This document shows positions 7,920 to 14,991 of a DNA stretch of 28,222 nucleotides, piece by piece. Within the stretch, counting starts at the first letter, position 1. Every line of letters begins with the position of its first letter. Location: positions 1 through 28,222 of the forward strand of contig CAYTFW010000075.1 of assembly GCA_964437145.1 (NCBI GenBank), in the 5' to 3' direction. This stretch comes from JAFAZJ01 sp964437145. GTDB taxonomy: Bacteria; Pseudomonadota; Alphaproteobacteria; Reyranellales; Reyranellaceae. The notes beneath the pieces are model-generated. The model was not told the DNA's origin, did not search any database, and saw nothing but the letters and a program-made list of their open reading frames with translations. The position numbers and the translations under genes were made by a program.

Positions 7920-8633
7920 TCAGCCTCGCGCGTCATAGGCGCAGCGGAAGCCGACATAAAGCGCATAGAAGTCCGCGGCCTTCCATTGCGCACCCTCGGC
8001 GCGCGACTGCGCCGGGCCATACCACCACGACCCGCCGGCGGTCAGTGCATCATCGCCCCGCCGATCAGCGATCCACTCCCAGACGTTGGCACCCATATCG
8101 TGGAGGCCGTTCACGCCGCGCTTGGTGGTCCCGACCGCGATATGGGCCCGGCGGTTGTTGTTCATGCCATCCGGTTGATCACCCACCGGATAGGCGTATG
8201 TGCGGCCCCTGACGAAGCCGTCCGTCGGTTGATCGCGGCTCTCCGTATAGGCGGCCGCCCGCCACTCGGCCATGCTCGGCAGACGCCCGCCGACATGGGC
8301 GCAGTATCGGCTCGCCTCGTGCCAGCTGACGTGGGTGGCGGGCTCGTCGTCCGCACCTGGCTGGCCCTGCGGTCGCGCGTAGCTCCAGCCCGCGCGGCGC
8401 GTCCAGCCGGCCGTGAACTCGAAGCCACCGCCGTCACGCTCCGCCGCCGTGGTCAGGTTGACCGCTCTCGCGAACACACGGAACTGCCCAATCGTCACCT
8501 CCGTGCGGTCGATGGCGAAGGCGCCGATACGAACACGATCAGGTGCCTGGGCGAGGACCGAAGTTCCAGACAAGGGAATCGCGGCGATCGCGGATGCAAG
8601 AACGAGCGAGGCGGAGATGCATGACCTGGACAT
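7920..8633 (-). CDS. Exported SUMF1/formylglycine-generating-enzyme-fold protein
   Basis: A 237-residue protein with a probable signal peptide (hydrophobic 8-25, ending SVLAQA). The SUMF1 fold follows: IGAFAIDRTEVTIGQFRVFA (36-55), PATHVSWHEASRYCAHVGGR (98-117), LPSMAEWRAAAY (118-129), GLHDMGANVWEWIAD (176-190), GGSWWYGP (200-207) and the terminal YVGFRCAYDA (226-235). Genuine formylglycine-generating enzymes have a redox-active or copper-binding cysteine pair near the C-terminus. Here only Cys231 of the final FRCA motif is found in that region, so sulfatase activation is unlikely and no sulfatase gene is nearby. It lies downstream of the Tat-exported reductase on the same strand, with a 93-base gap. 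It is probably a binding or structural periplasmic protein. Confidence 0.85.
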   Translation of the reverse strand: MSRSCISASLVLASAIAAIPLSGTSVLAQAPDRVRIGAFAIDRTEVTIGQFRVFARAVNLTTAAERDGGGFEFTAGWTRRAGWSYARPQGQPGADDEPATHVSWHEASRYCAHVGGRLPSMAEWRAAAYTESRDQPTDGFVRGRTYAYPVGDQPDGMNNNRRAHIAVGTTKRGVNGLHDMGANVWEWIADRRGDDALTAGGSWWYGPAQSRAEGAQWKAADFYALYVGFRCAYDARG

Positions 8634-8726
8634 GACGGTGTTGCTTCGATCGGTGTGATGCGGGAGGACGAACGGCCTGTGTGATCTACGCGCCAGCGGC
8701 CGCCGTGGTTTTCGGCTTCGGCGATC

Positions 8727-9815
8727 TCAGCTCAGCCGCTGGCGCATCCGCGCCTGCTCGCGGCGGATCGCGCCTTGATACTGGCTGTTCTTGTCCGGGT
8801 ACCAGGGCATTGATGCGATCTGGCCGAAGCCGGGGATCGTCTCCATGTGCAGCACCATACGTCGGCGCATGGCGGCGTCTGGCAGCGGGCCCCGCAGGGC
8901 AGCGACGTTCTCGACAGCATGGGCGGGGTTGGACGTCGCCGTCAGCGCGCAGGCGATCCGCGTCTCCGCCATCGCCCATTTGATGAAGAACTGAGACCAG
9001 GTGCGGACCTCGATCTCGCGGGCGAAGTCTGGCAAAGGCTGGCCGCGCACCACCTGCATGAGCCGTCCCTTCTCAAGTACGAGATTGGCGAACACCATCA
9101 CACCACGATCGGCGGCGGCCGGCAGCAAGCGACTTTCGATGCCGCGGTTGAAGATCGAGTAGTTGACCTGCACCGCGTCGAGCTGGCCGCGCTCGATCCA
9201 GCTCGTCATCACCTCGTGATAGACGTTCTCGTGGTGCGAGATGCCCGCCAAACGGATGCGGCCCTCCCGCTTCCAGGCGTTGAGCATTGGCACCACGACG
9301 TCGATGTTCACCAGATTGTGGCAGAACATCGCGTCCATCTGCGGCCGCCACAGCCGAAGCTGCGACTGCTCGAAGCTCCGGAGCGCGTGGCTCTCGTCGG
9401 CGAGGTAGTCGCCGGTCGCCCAGACCTTGTTGGAGACGAAGAGGTTGTCGGCGCCGCCCATCCCGGCCAGGAAAGCGCCGGTGTTGATCTCGCCATTGCC
9501 ATAGAGCGGCGAGGTATCGACCACACGCACGCCGGCGTCGAGATATGTCTTCATCACCTGCCGCAGAGGCTCGCGATCCGCGCCGGGCAGGAGATCGAAG
9601 GTGAGGAAGGTGCCGAGCCCCAGCGCGGTCACCGAGCCCTGCACGCGGCCGGTCGATCGCGTGATGACCGGGCGGCCGTCACTGCGGGCCGGCGCGCCGG
9701 TCTGCGCCTGCGCCAGCTCGGCGCTCAAAAACGATGCGCCGGCGGCGGCACCCGCCGCGCCCAGCAAGGTGCGGCGGCTCGTCGTGGTTCCTGTCGAAGG
9801 CGGCTTCGTCGTCAT
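8727..9815 (-). CDS. Tat-exported aldo/keto reductase
   Basis: A 362-residue NAD(P)H-dependent oxidoreductase of the aldo/keto reductase fold. The N-terminus carries a twin-arginine signal (TSRRTLLGAAGAAAGASFLS, arginines 14-15) ending AQAQ, so it is predicted to be exported folded to the periplasm. The catalytic tetrad is recognisable: D100 and Y105 in VVDTSPLYGNGE, K130 in FVSNKVWA and H166 in MFCHNL. Later barrel strands include GRIRLAGISHHENVYHEV and DAVQVNYSIFN. Its start is close to, and divergent from, the AraC-type regulator, which is therefore the likely controller. Exported members of this family are known, but how they get reduced cofactor is unclear. The substrate is unknown. Confidence 0.9.
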   Translation of the reverse strand: MTTKPPSTGTTTSRRTLLGAAGAAAGASFLSAELAQAQTGAPARSDGRPVITRSTGRVQGSVTALGLGTFLTFDLLPGADREPLRQVMKTYLDAGVRVVDTSPLYGNGEINTGAFLAGMGGADNLFVSNKVWATGDYLADESHALRSFEQSQLRLWRPQMDAMFCHNLVNIDVVVPMLNAWKREGRIRLAGISHHENVYHEVMTSWIERGQLDAVQVNYSIFNRGIESRLLPAAADRGVMVFANLVLEKGRLMQVVRGQPLPDFAREIEVRTWSQFFIKWAMAETRIACALTATSNPAHAVENVAALRGPLPDAAMRRRMVLHMETIPGFGQIASMPWYPDKNSQYQGAIRREQARMRQRLS

Positions 9816-9948
9816 GGTTCGCACCTGCGCCGGTAGTAACGGATTTTCCGACCGAAGATGGGCAGCCCAAGCGCGGCCGTCGCCTCGCATCCCGCCATCG
9901 ATCGCCCGATCCTGCCGCAAAGCGACAATGCGCCGGGCCCTGCCTGGC

Positions 9949-9977
9949 TTGACTGGACGGCCGGCGCGGCCATCTAT
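9949..9977 (+). promoter_or_regulatory. Candidate promoter for a leaderless araC-type mRNA
   Basis: TTGACT (9949-9954) and ATCTAT (9972-9977) are separated by 17 bases. The start codon ATG 9984 lies 7 bases after the -10 element, where transcription would normally begin. No Shine-Dalgarno sequence precedes this ATG. The arrangement suggests a leaderless transcript, but it rests on sequence match only. Confidence 0.4.
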
Positions 9978-9983
9978 CGAGCC

Positions 9984-10859
9984 ATGCGGGCTGCCCTGGA
10001 CACCGACAGCACGATCGAGCGGCTTTCCTCGCGACCCTGCGGCTGGCGTCGCACGGAGTGGGCCTCGGGCGCGTTCGAGACCGCCTATCGTCCGCGCACG
10101 GCCGAGGTCGACGGGACCATCCTGCCCGCCCGCCACCTCGTCATGGCGACGCTGCGCGGCGGGGCGCGTCGGCACAGCTTCCGGACCGCCGATGGCCGCC
10201 GCTTCGATGGCGCCGACATCGTCGGCTCGGTTTCGTTCCTGCCGGCGGGTTGCGAGCGCCGGCTTCAACTCCACGACGTCGAATGGTGCTGGGCGGCGGT
10301 CGCGCTCGATCCGGCCGAGGCGGACGAACCCGATCAGCTCGGCGCGCTTGGCTCCTTCGCAGTCGAGAGCGAACCCTTCATCCTCGCCATGCTCGCGGAA
10401 ATGGAGCGGCTCGACGCGCTGGCGGGCGGACTCGAACCGATCTACGCGGAGACCATGGGCGAGGCCCTCACCCGCTACCTGGCCGGCCGCTATGCCGGAC
10501 GAGCGACGCTGTCCTCCAAACGCTACGCCCTCCCCGCCTGGAAGCTCCGGCGTCTAACCGACCATGTCGAGGCGCAGCTGGCTGAACGTATCGGCATCGC
10601 AAGCCTCGCCCAACTCTGCGGCCTGTCGGAGCGGCAATTTCATCGAGCCTTCCTCGCCACGACCGGGCAGACCCCACTCGCCTTCGTGATCGGTCGCCGC
10701 ATCGAACGGGCGAGGCTATTGCTCGCCACCTCGGACGACACGATCGCGCTCGTCGCGTGCAGGACGGGTTTCGCCAACCCGACCCATTTCGCGCGCGCCT
10801 TCTCAGCCGTAACCGGCGTCACGCCGTCTGCCTACCGCCAAGCGGCGCGAGCGCGATGA
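9984..10859 (+). CDS. AraC-family transcriptional regulator
   Basis: A DNA-binding regulator of 291 residues from ATG 9984 (333 if ATG 9858 is used). The N-terminal sensor half is not similar to a named ligand domain. The C-terminal ~100 residues hold the two AraC helix-turn-helix motifs: IASLAQLCGLSERQFHRAFL in the first and DDTIALVACRTGFANPTHFA in the second, followed by FSAVTGVTPSAYRQ. I prefer 9984 because a good promoter match ends 7 bases before it, because 9858 would leave only 42 bases between divergent start codons, and because neither has a strong ribosome site. The 9858-9983 stretch has coding-like base use, so the longer form remains possible. The divergent exported aldo/keto reductase is the likely target. 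Confidence 0.85.
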   Translation: MRAALDTDSTIERLSSRPCGWRRTEWASGAFETAYRPRTAEVDGTILPARHLVMATLRGGARRHSFRTADGRRFDGADIVGSVSFLPAGCERRLQLHDVEWCWAAVALDPAEADEPDQLGALGSFAVESEPFILAMLAEMERLDALAGGLEPIYAETMGEALTRYLAGRYAGRATLSSKRYALPAWKLRRLTDHVEAQLAERIGIASLAQLCGLSERQFHRAFLATTGQTPLAFVIGRRIERARLLLATSDDTIALVACRTGFANPTHFARAFSAVTGVTPSAYRQAARAR

Positions 10860-10987
10860 CGCGTTGACTCTTCGTGGCCAAGGATGGGGGTGCAAATCGG
10901 CCACGCGTTGGCCGTAGCATTACGTGTCGGTCCAAGTCCGGCCGTCCGCCCGTCCATTCTCCTTCCGCCACCGGATACGATGGTCAT

Positions 10988-11125
10988 GTCCCGATTGATG
11001 GTGCGGGTTCGGGACAAGCGGCACAAGCTGCGACGCCAACGCCGTTGACGACGCGGGGTGACAACCCCTATCCAGACCCCGGGCCACGCTCCCCCACCGG
11101 AGCGCTTCTCTTCTGGAAGGGAGAG
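10988..11125 (+). promoter_or_regulatory. Structured leader upstream of serC (serC-leader-like RNA)
   Basis: Four hairpins are visible between the araC stop and serC. They are GTCCCGA/TCGGGAC (10988-10994 with 11009-11015), GGGGT/ACCCC (11055-11059 with 11064-11068), CGCTCC/GGAGCG (11087-11092 with 11099-11104), and an imperfect stem at about 11107-11125. The last contains the serC ribosome-binding site (GGAAGGGAGAG). A conserved serC leader RNA in alphaproteobacteria is known upstream of serC-serA, with its final stem overlapping the ribosome site. Position and layout match that description, but I could not test the consensus itself. Confidence 0.42.
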
Positions 11126-11131
11126 CTGTCT

Positions 11132-12298
11132 ATGAAGCCGAACGCTCGTCCGCTGCGTCCTGATTTTTCCTCCGGTCCCTGCGCCAAGCGCCCCGGTTGG
11201 ACGCCGCAAGCCCTCCACGACGCCGCCACCGGCCGCTCCCACCGCTCCAAGCTCGGCAAGAAGAAGCTCGCGGAAGTCATCGACCGCACGCGCCAAGTGC
11301 TGGGCATTCCCGCCGACCATCGCATCGGCATCGTGCCGGCCTCCGACACCGGCGCCGTCGAGATGACCCTGTGGTCGATGCTGGGCGCGCGCCCGGTCGA
11401 CGTGCTGGTGTGGGAGAGCTTCGGCGAAGGCTGGGCCACCGACATCATCAAGCAGCTCAAGCTCAAGGACGCGCGCATCTTGAAGGCGCCCTATGGCGCG
11501 TTGCCCGACCTCAAGCAGGTCGACTGGACGCACGACGTCGTCTTCACCTGGAACGGCACGACCTCGGGGGTGCGCGTGCCGGACGGCAACTGGATCGCCG
11601 ACGACCGCGCCGGGCTGGCGATCTGCGACGCCACCTCGGCGGTGTTCGCGCAGGACGTGCCCTGGGCCAAGCTCGATGTCGTGACCTGGAGCTGGCAGAA
11701 GGTGATGGGCGGCGAAGGCGCGCACGGCATGCTCGTACTCTCGCCGCGCGCCGTCGAGCGGCTGACCAGCTACACGCCGCCCTGGCCGCTGCCCAAGCTG
11801 TTCCGCATGACCTCGGGCGGCAAATTGAGCGAGGGCATCTTCAAGGGCGAGACGATCAACACGCCCTCGATGCTCGCGGTCGAGGACGCCATCGACGGCC
11901 TGGTCTGGGGCGAGAAGGTCGGCGGCCTGAAGGGCCTGATGGCGCGCTCCAACGCCAATCTCGCGGTGATGGAGAAATTCGTCGCCGCGCGGCCCTGGGC
12001 CGATTTCCTCGCCAAGATGCCGGCGACGCGCTCCAACACCTCGGTGTGCATCAACATCGTGGCGCCCTGGTTCACCGCGCTCGACGAGGCGAAGCAGGCG
12101 GCGGCGGCGAAGAAGATGGCCGACCTGCTCGAGGCCGAGAACGCCGGCTACGATCTCGGCCACTATCGCGACGCGCCGCCGGGCCTGCGCATCTGGTGCG
12201 GCGCGACAGTCGATACGTCGGACCTCGAAGCCCTCGTGCCGTGGCTCGACTGGGCCTACGCCGAGATCGAGAAGGAATTCGGCGCCAAGGCCGCCTGA
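11132..12298 (+). CDS. serC: Phosphoserine aminotransferase
   Basis: A 388-residue PLP-dependent class V aminotransferase that converts 3-phosphohydroxypyruvate plus glutamate to O-phosphoserine, the second step of serine biosynthesis. The N-terminus PLRPDFSSGPCAKRPGW (7-23) is typical of the alphaproteobacterial/archaeal SerC branch. SDTGAVEMTLWSMLG (71-85) and ICDATSAVFAQD (164-175) line the cofactor site, and the PLP lysine is K190 in VVTWSWQKVMGGEGAHGM. Length fits the branch. The start is supported by GGAAGGGAGAG upstream and by the family N-terminus. It is followed by serA after a 150-base gap that holds a long palindromic repeat. Control is probably through the structured leader. Confidence 0.95.
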   Translation: MKPNARPLRPDFSSGPCAKRPGWTPQALHDAATGRSHRSKLGKKKLAEVIDRTRQVLGIPADHRIGIVPASDTGAVEMTLWSMLGARPVDVLVWESFGEGWATDIIKQLKLKDARILKAPYGALPDLKQVDWTHDVVFTWNGTTSGVRVPDGNWIADDRAGLAICDATSAVFAQDVPWAKLDVVTWSWQKVMGGEGAHGMLVLSPRAVERLTSYTPPWPLPKLFRMTSGGKLSEGIFKGETINTPSMLAVEDAIDGLVWGEKVGGLKGLMARSNANLAVMEKFVAARPWADFLAKMPATRSNTSVCINIVAPWFTALDEAKQAAAAKKMADLLEAENAGYDLGHYRDAPPGLRIWCGATVDTSDLEALVPWLDWAYAEIEKEFGAKAA

Positions 12299-12322
12299 GC
12301 GAGAAGAACAAGAAGAAGATTC

Positions 12323-12424
12323 ACCACAGAGACACAGAGACACAGAGAAAACGGCACGCCCGCGCGCACAGCGCGCAGTCCCGTCTTCTCTTCGTCTTCC
12401 TCTGTGTCTCTGTGTCTCTGTGGT
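12323..12424. repeat. Long perfect inverted repeat between serC and serA
   Basis: Two 25-base arms (12323-12347 and 12400-12424) are perfectly complementary and built from an internal CACAGAGA-type unit (CCACAGAGACACAGAGACAC in the left arm). The 52-base spacer contains a small GCGCGC-ACA-GCGCGC hairpin. This CACAGAG-rich palindrome is a dispersed intergenic element I recognise from many bacterial genomes. It ends 24 bases before the serA start, so it becomes part of the serC-serA transcript. There it could act as a stabilising, pausing or terminating structure. Confidence 0.85.
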
Positions 12425-12448
12425 CAACCCTCATACGGGACACACTCG

Positions 12449-14026
12449 ATGCCCAAGGTTCTCATCTCCGATGATCTGTCACCCCGCGCCGCCGAGATCT
12501 TCCGCGAGCGCGGCATCGACGTCGATGTGAAGATCGGCCTGAAGCCAGCCGAGCTGCGCGACATCGTCGGCAACTATGACGGCCTCGCCATCCGCAGCGC
12601 CACCAAGGTGACCGCCGAAGTGCTGGCGGTGGCCAAGAAGCTGAAGGTCGTGGGCCGCGCCGGTATCGGCGTCGACAATGTCGACATCAAGTCGGCCACC
12701 GCCAACGGCGTGGTGGTGATGAACACGCCCTTCGGCAACGCCATCACCACCGCCGAGCACGCCATCGCCCTGATGTTCGCGGTGGCCCGTCAGGTGCCGG
12801 ACGCCAACACCAGCACCCAGGCCGGCAAGTGGGAGAAGAACCGCTTCATGGGCGTCGAGCTCAGCTTCAAGACCTTGGGCCTGATCGGCTGCGGCAATAT
12901 CGGCTCGATCGTGGCGGAGCGCGCCATCGGCCTGAAGATGCGGGTGATCGCCTTCGATCCCTTCCTCTCCGAGGACCGCGCCACGGAGCTGGGCGTCGAG
13001 AAGGTCACGCTCGACGAGCTGACGACACGCGCCGACTTCATCTCGGTGCACACGCCGCTCACCGAGCAGACCAAGAACATCCTCAGCCGCGAGCGGCTGA
13101 TGAAGACCAAGAAGGGCGTGCGCATCATCAACTGCGCGCGTGGCGGCCTGGTCGACGAGCTGGCGGTGCGCGATCTGCTGATCTCCGGCCACATCGCCGG
13201 CGCCGGCTTCGACGTCTTCGTCGAGGAGCCGGCCAAGGACAACGTGCTGTTCGGCGCGCCCAACCTCGTCTGCACGCCGCATCTGGGCGCCAGCACGCTG
13301 GAAGCGCAGGAGAACGTGGCGCTGCAGGTCGCCGAGCAGATGAGCGACTATCTCAACACCGGCGCGGTGGTGAACTCGCTCAACATGCCGAACGTCTCGG
13401 CGGAAGATGCGCCGCGGCTCGCGCCCTACCTGAAGCTGGCCGAGAATCTCGGCTCCTTCGCCGGCCAGCTCACCGAGACCGGCATCAAGGCGATCAGCGT
13501 CGAGTACGAGGGCGCCGTGGCGGCGCTCAACGTCAAGCCGCTGACCCAGGCCGTGCTGACCGGCCTGCTGCGCCCGCAGCTCGAGGCGGTCAACATGGTC
13601 AACGCGCCGATCATCGCGCGCGAGCGCGGCATCGACGTCGCCGAGGTCAAGCACGAGCGCGACAGCGACTACCAGACCCAGATCACCGTCACCGTGACAA
13701 CGGAGCGGCGCACGCGCGCGGTGTCGGGCACCTTGTTCGGCGGCTCGAAGCCCAGGCTGGTGAACATCAAGGGCATCGAGATCGAGGGCGAGTTCTCGCC
13801 GCACATGCTCTACATCACCAACGAGGATAAGCCGGGCTTCATCGGCCGGCTGGGCGCGCTCTTGGGCGACTCCAAGGTCAACATCGCCACCTTCCATCTC
13901 GGCCGCGACAGGCCGGGCGGCGAGGCGATCGCGCTGGTCTCCGTCGACTCGGCGATCTCGCCCGACCTGCTGGGCAAGATCGCGGCGCTGGAGGGCGTGA
14001 CGCAGGCGAAGACGCTGTCGTTCTAG
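12449..14026 (+). CDS. serA: D-3-phosphoglycerate dehydrogenase
   Basis: A 525-residue enzyme oxidising 3-phosphoglycerate to 3-phosphohydroxypyruvate with NAD+, the first and committed step of serine synthesis. The N-terminal substrate domain starts MPKVLISDDLSPRAAEIF. The NAD-binding Rossmann motif is TLGLIGCGNIGSIVAERAIG. Catalytic elements are INCARGGLVDE (Arg) and TPHLGASTLEAQENVA (His). The long form continues with an intervening ASB-type domain and a C-terminal ACT domain (MLYITNEDKPGFIGRLGALL), where serine feedback inhibition normally acts. Full length and intact. The start is fixed by the family N-terminus; the ribosome site (GGGA) is weak. It follows serC, with the palindromic repeat between. 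Confidence 0.97.
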   Translation: MPKVLISDDLSPRAAEIFRERGIDVDVKIGLKPAELRDIVGNYDGLAIRSATKVTAEVLAVAKKLKVVGRAGIGVDNVDIKSATANGVVVMNTPFGNAITTAEHAIALMFAVARQVPDANTSTQAGKWEKNRFMGVELSFKTLGLIGCGNIGSIVAERAIGLKMRVIAFDPFLSEDRATELGVEKVTLDELTTRADFISVHTPLTEQTKNILSRERLMKTKKGVRIINCARGGLVDELAVRDLLISGHIAGAGFDVFVEEPAKDNVLFGAPNLVCTPHLGASTLEAQENVALQVAEQMSDYLNTGAVVNSLNMPNVSAEDAPRLAPYLKLAENLGSFAGQLTETGIKAISVEYEGAVAALNVKPLTQAVLTGLLRPQLEAVNMVNAPIIARERGIDVAEVKHERDSDYQTQITVTVTTERRTRAVSGTLFGGSKPRLVNIKGIEIEGEFSPHMLYITNEDKPGFIGRLGALLGDSKVNIATFHLGRDRPGGEAIALVSVDSAISPDLLGKIAALEGVTQAKTLSF

Positions 14027-14032
14027 CCGCGG

Positions 14033-14050
14033 GCGGCGTTGCAACGCCGC
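14033..14050 (+). terminator. GC-rich palindrome after serA
   Basis: An 18-base perfect palindrome begins 7 bases after the serA stop. As RNA it folds to a GCGGCG/CGCCGC stem with a TTGCAA loop. There is no T run after it, so it is at best a weak intrinsic or Rho-assisted terminator. Position is the main support. Confidence 0.35.
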
Positions 14051-14991
14051 GGCGCTTGGCCTATGGCGACCGCCCGCACATTCTGGATTCGCGGGCGATC
14101 GATGGCCAATCTCAGCATCCGCCGCCTGGTCCACGACGTGCCGCGACGGCCGGGTTCGATGCGCTGCCGGGCCGCGCGCATCGCGACGGTGACAGGCCGG
14201 CGCGGCGCCGACGCGGAAGCGTTCGTCGAGCAGATCGCCACGGAAGCGCTGCTCACCGGACGAAACCGAAGAGCCGACGAGCCTGGCCGCGGGGCATGGC
14301 CTCGCCCGCATGAGCCGCCCCGCGGCTTTTCCGCCAGCGCGTACGGCGGTGACCCGGCCCGACACCTCCCCATCGCGCTCGGCGGACTCAGCGGTGATTC
14401 CGGATCGCTGGCGCGGCGCCAATTTCCGGCACACCGTCGTGGGCCCGCGGGGCCATTTCGAGCCGCACCACCTGCTGTACCGCACCTGACACGGTCGACG
14501 TCGGGTCGTCCCGCGCGCCGCCGGCGAACAACCTCACGCCGCGGTGGCTACCGGGCGATCGCCTCGACGCCTGGCGACAGGCACCGCGCTGTTTCCCACC
14601 TTTCGAGTCGACTCGACCGACGGCAACCAGGACGATTGCTAGTCCAAGCGCCACGCGCGACGCCCAGACTAGGCGGCGTCCGCGTCGCGGTGGCATCGAT
14701 GTCGTGGTTGGCATCGGAAGAACCACCTCGCGAATTGCGGGAGGGGCAGGCGCGCTGACGCGCGCGGTAAGGCACGGCGCCACGAGGCCGCGTCGCCCTG
14801 TTCTTTTCGAGTCCAAGCCCGGGGCGGCGGTCCCCACGTGGCGACAACTGAACACGATCTACAGTTGTGGTGCACACCTCATTGGCGCTACGCTCGCCGC
14901 CAGTTGTCTGGTTGGCTTCAGTCTCGAATATTGGCTGGAAGCGCACCAACTCCCGTTGACTTGCGCAACCGCCAAATGGGAGGGCATTCCG
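14051..14991. other. About 940 bases without a convincing gene
   Basis: Open frames occur on both strands but none has consistent protein-like composition or a good ribosome site. Three weak traces are worth recording. One is a plus-strand FitA-antitoxin-like stretch at about 14102-14300. Another is a 59-codon plus-strand frame at 14310-14489. The third is a minus-strand frame starting at 14714, whose first 40 residues read as a basic N-terminus plus one membrane helix (WASRVALGLAIVLVAVGRV) before composition turns Arg/Gly-rich. The region looks like decayed sequence plus the upstream region of the protease gene. Confidence 0.5.
14102..14300 (+). pseudogene. Possible decayed FitA/VapB-type antitoxin
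   Basis: From ATG 14102 the frame reads MANLSIRRLVHDV, then RCRAAR and DAEAFVEQIATEALLTG. These echo the FitA-like antitoxin pattern M-A-[NS]-[LI]-x-I-R-x-L, R-A-A-x-x-x-R-S-x-E-A-E and the helix that follows. A further match (DETEEPTSLA) continues in another frame, as expected after a frameshift. No PIN-domain toxin follows. The resemblance is short and by eye, so this is a suggestion only. Confidence 0.22.

Noticed and set aside
12323..12424. Repeated CACAGAGA units taken as a CRISPR array
   Set aside because: The units are contiguous 8-base steps within one palindromic arm, without spacers of CRISPR size.
12479..14485. 668-codon minus-strand open frame opposite serA
   Set aside because: Its translation is Arg/Gly/His-rich without motifs, and it is the antisense shadow of an intact serA gene in high-GC DNA. 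Similar shadows at 5020-6480, 8847-9836, 10832-12427, 19711-21678 and 23259-24149 were rejected for the same reason.
14388..14714. Minus-strand 108-codon frame with one predicted membrane helix
   Set aside because: Only the first ~40 residues look protein-like. The remainder is Arg/Gly-rich, no ribosome site was found and no family was recognised.
14704..14991. N-terminal extension of the subtilase to ATG 14704
   Set aside because: The added 96 residues lack consistent coding character, and ATG 14992 has a strong GGGAGG ribosome site at good spacing.
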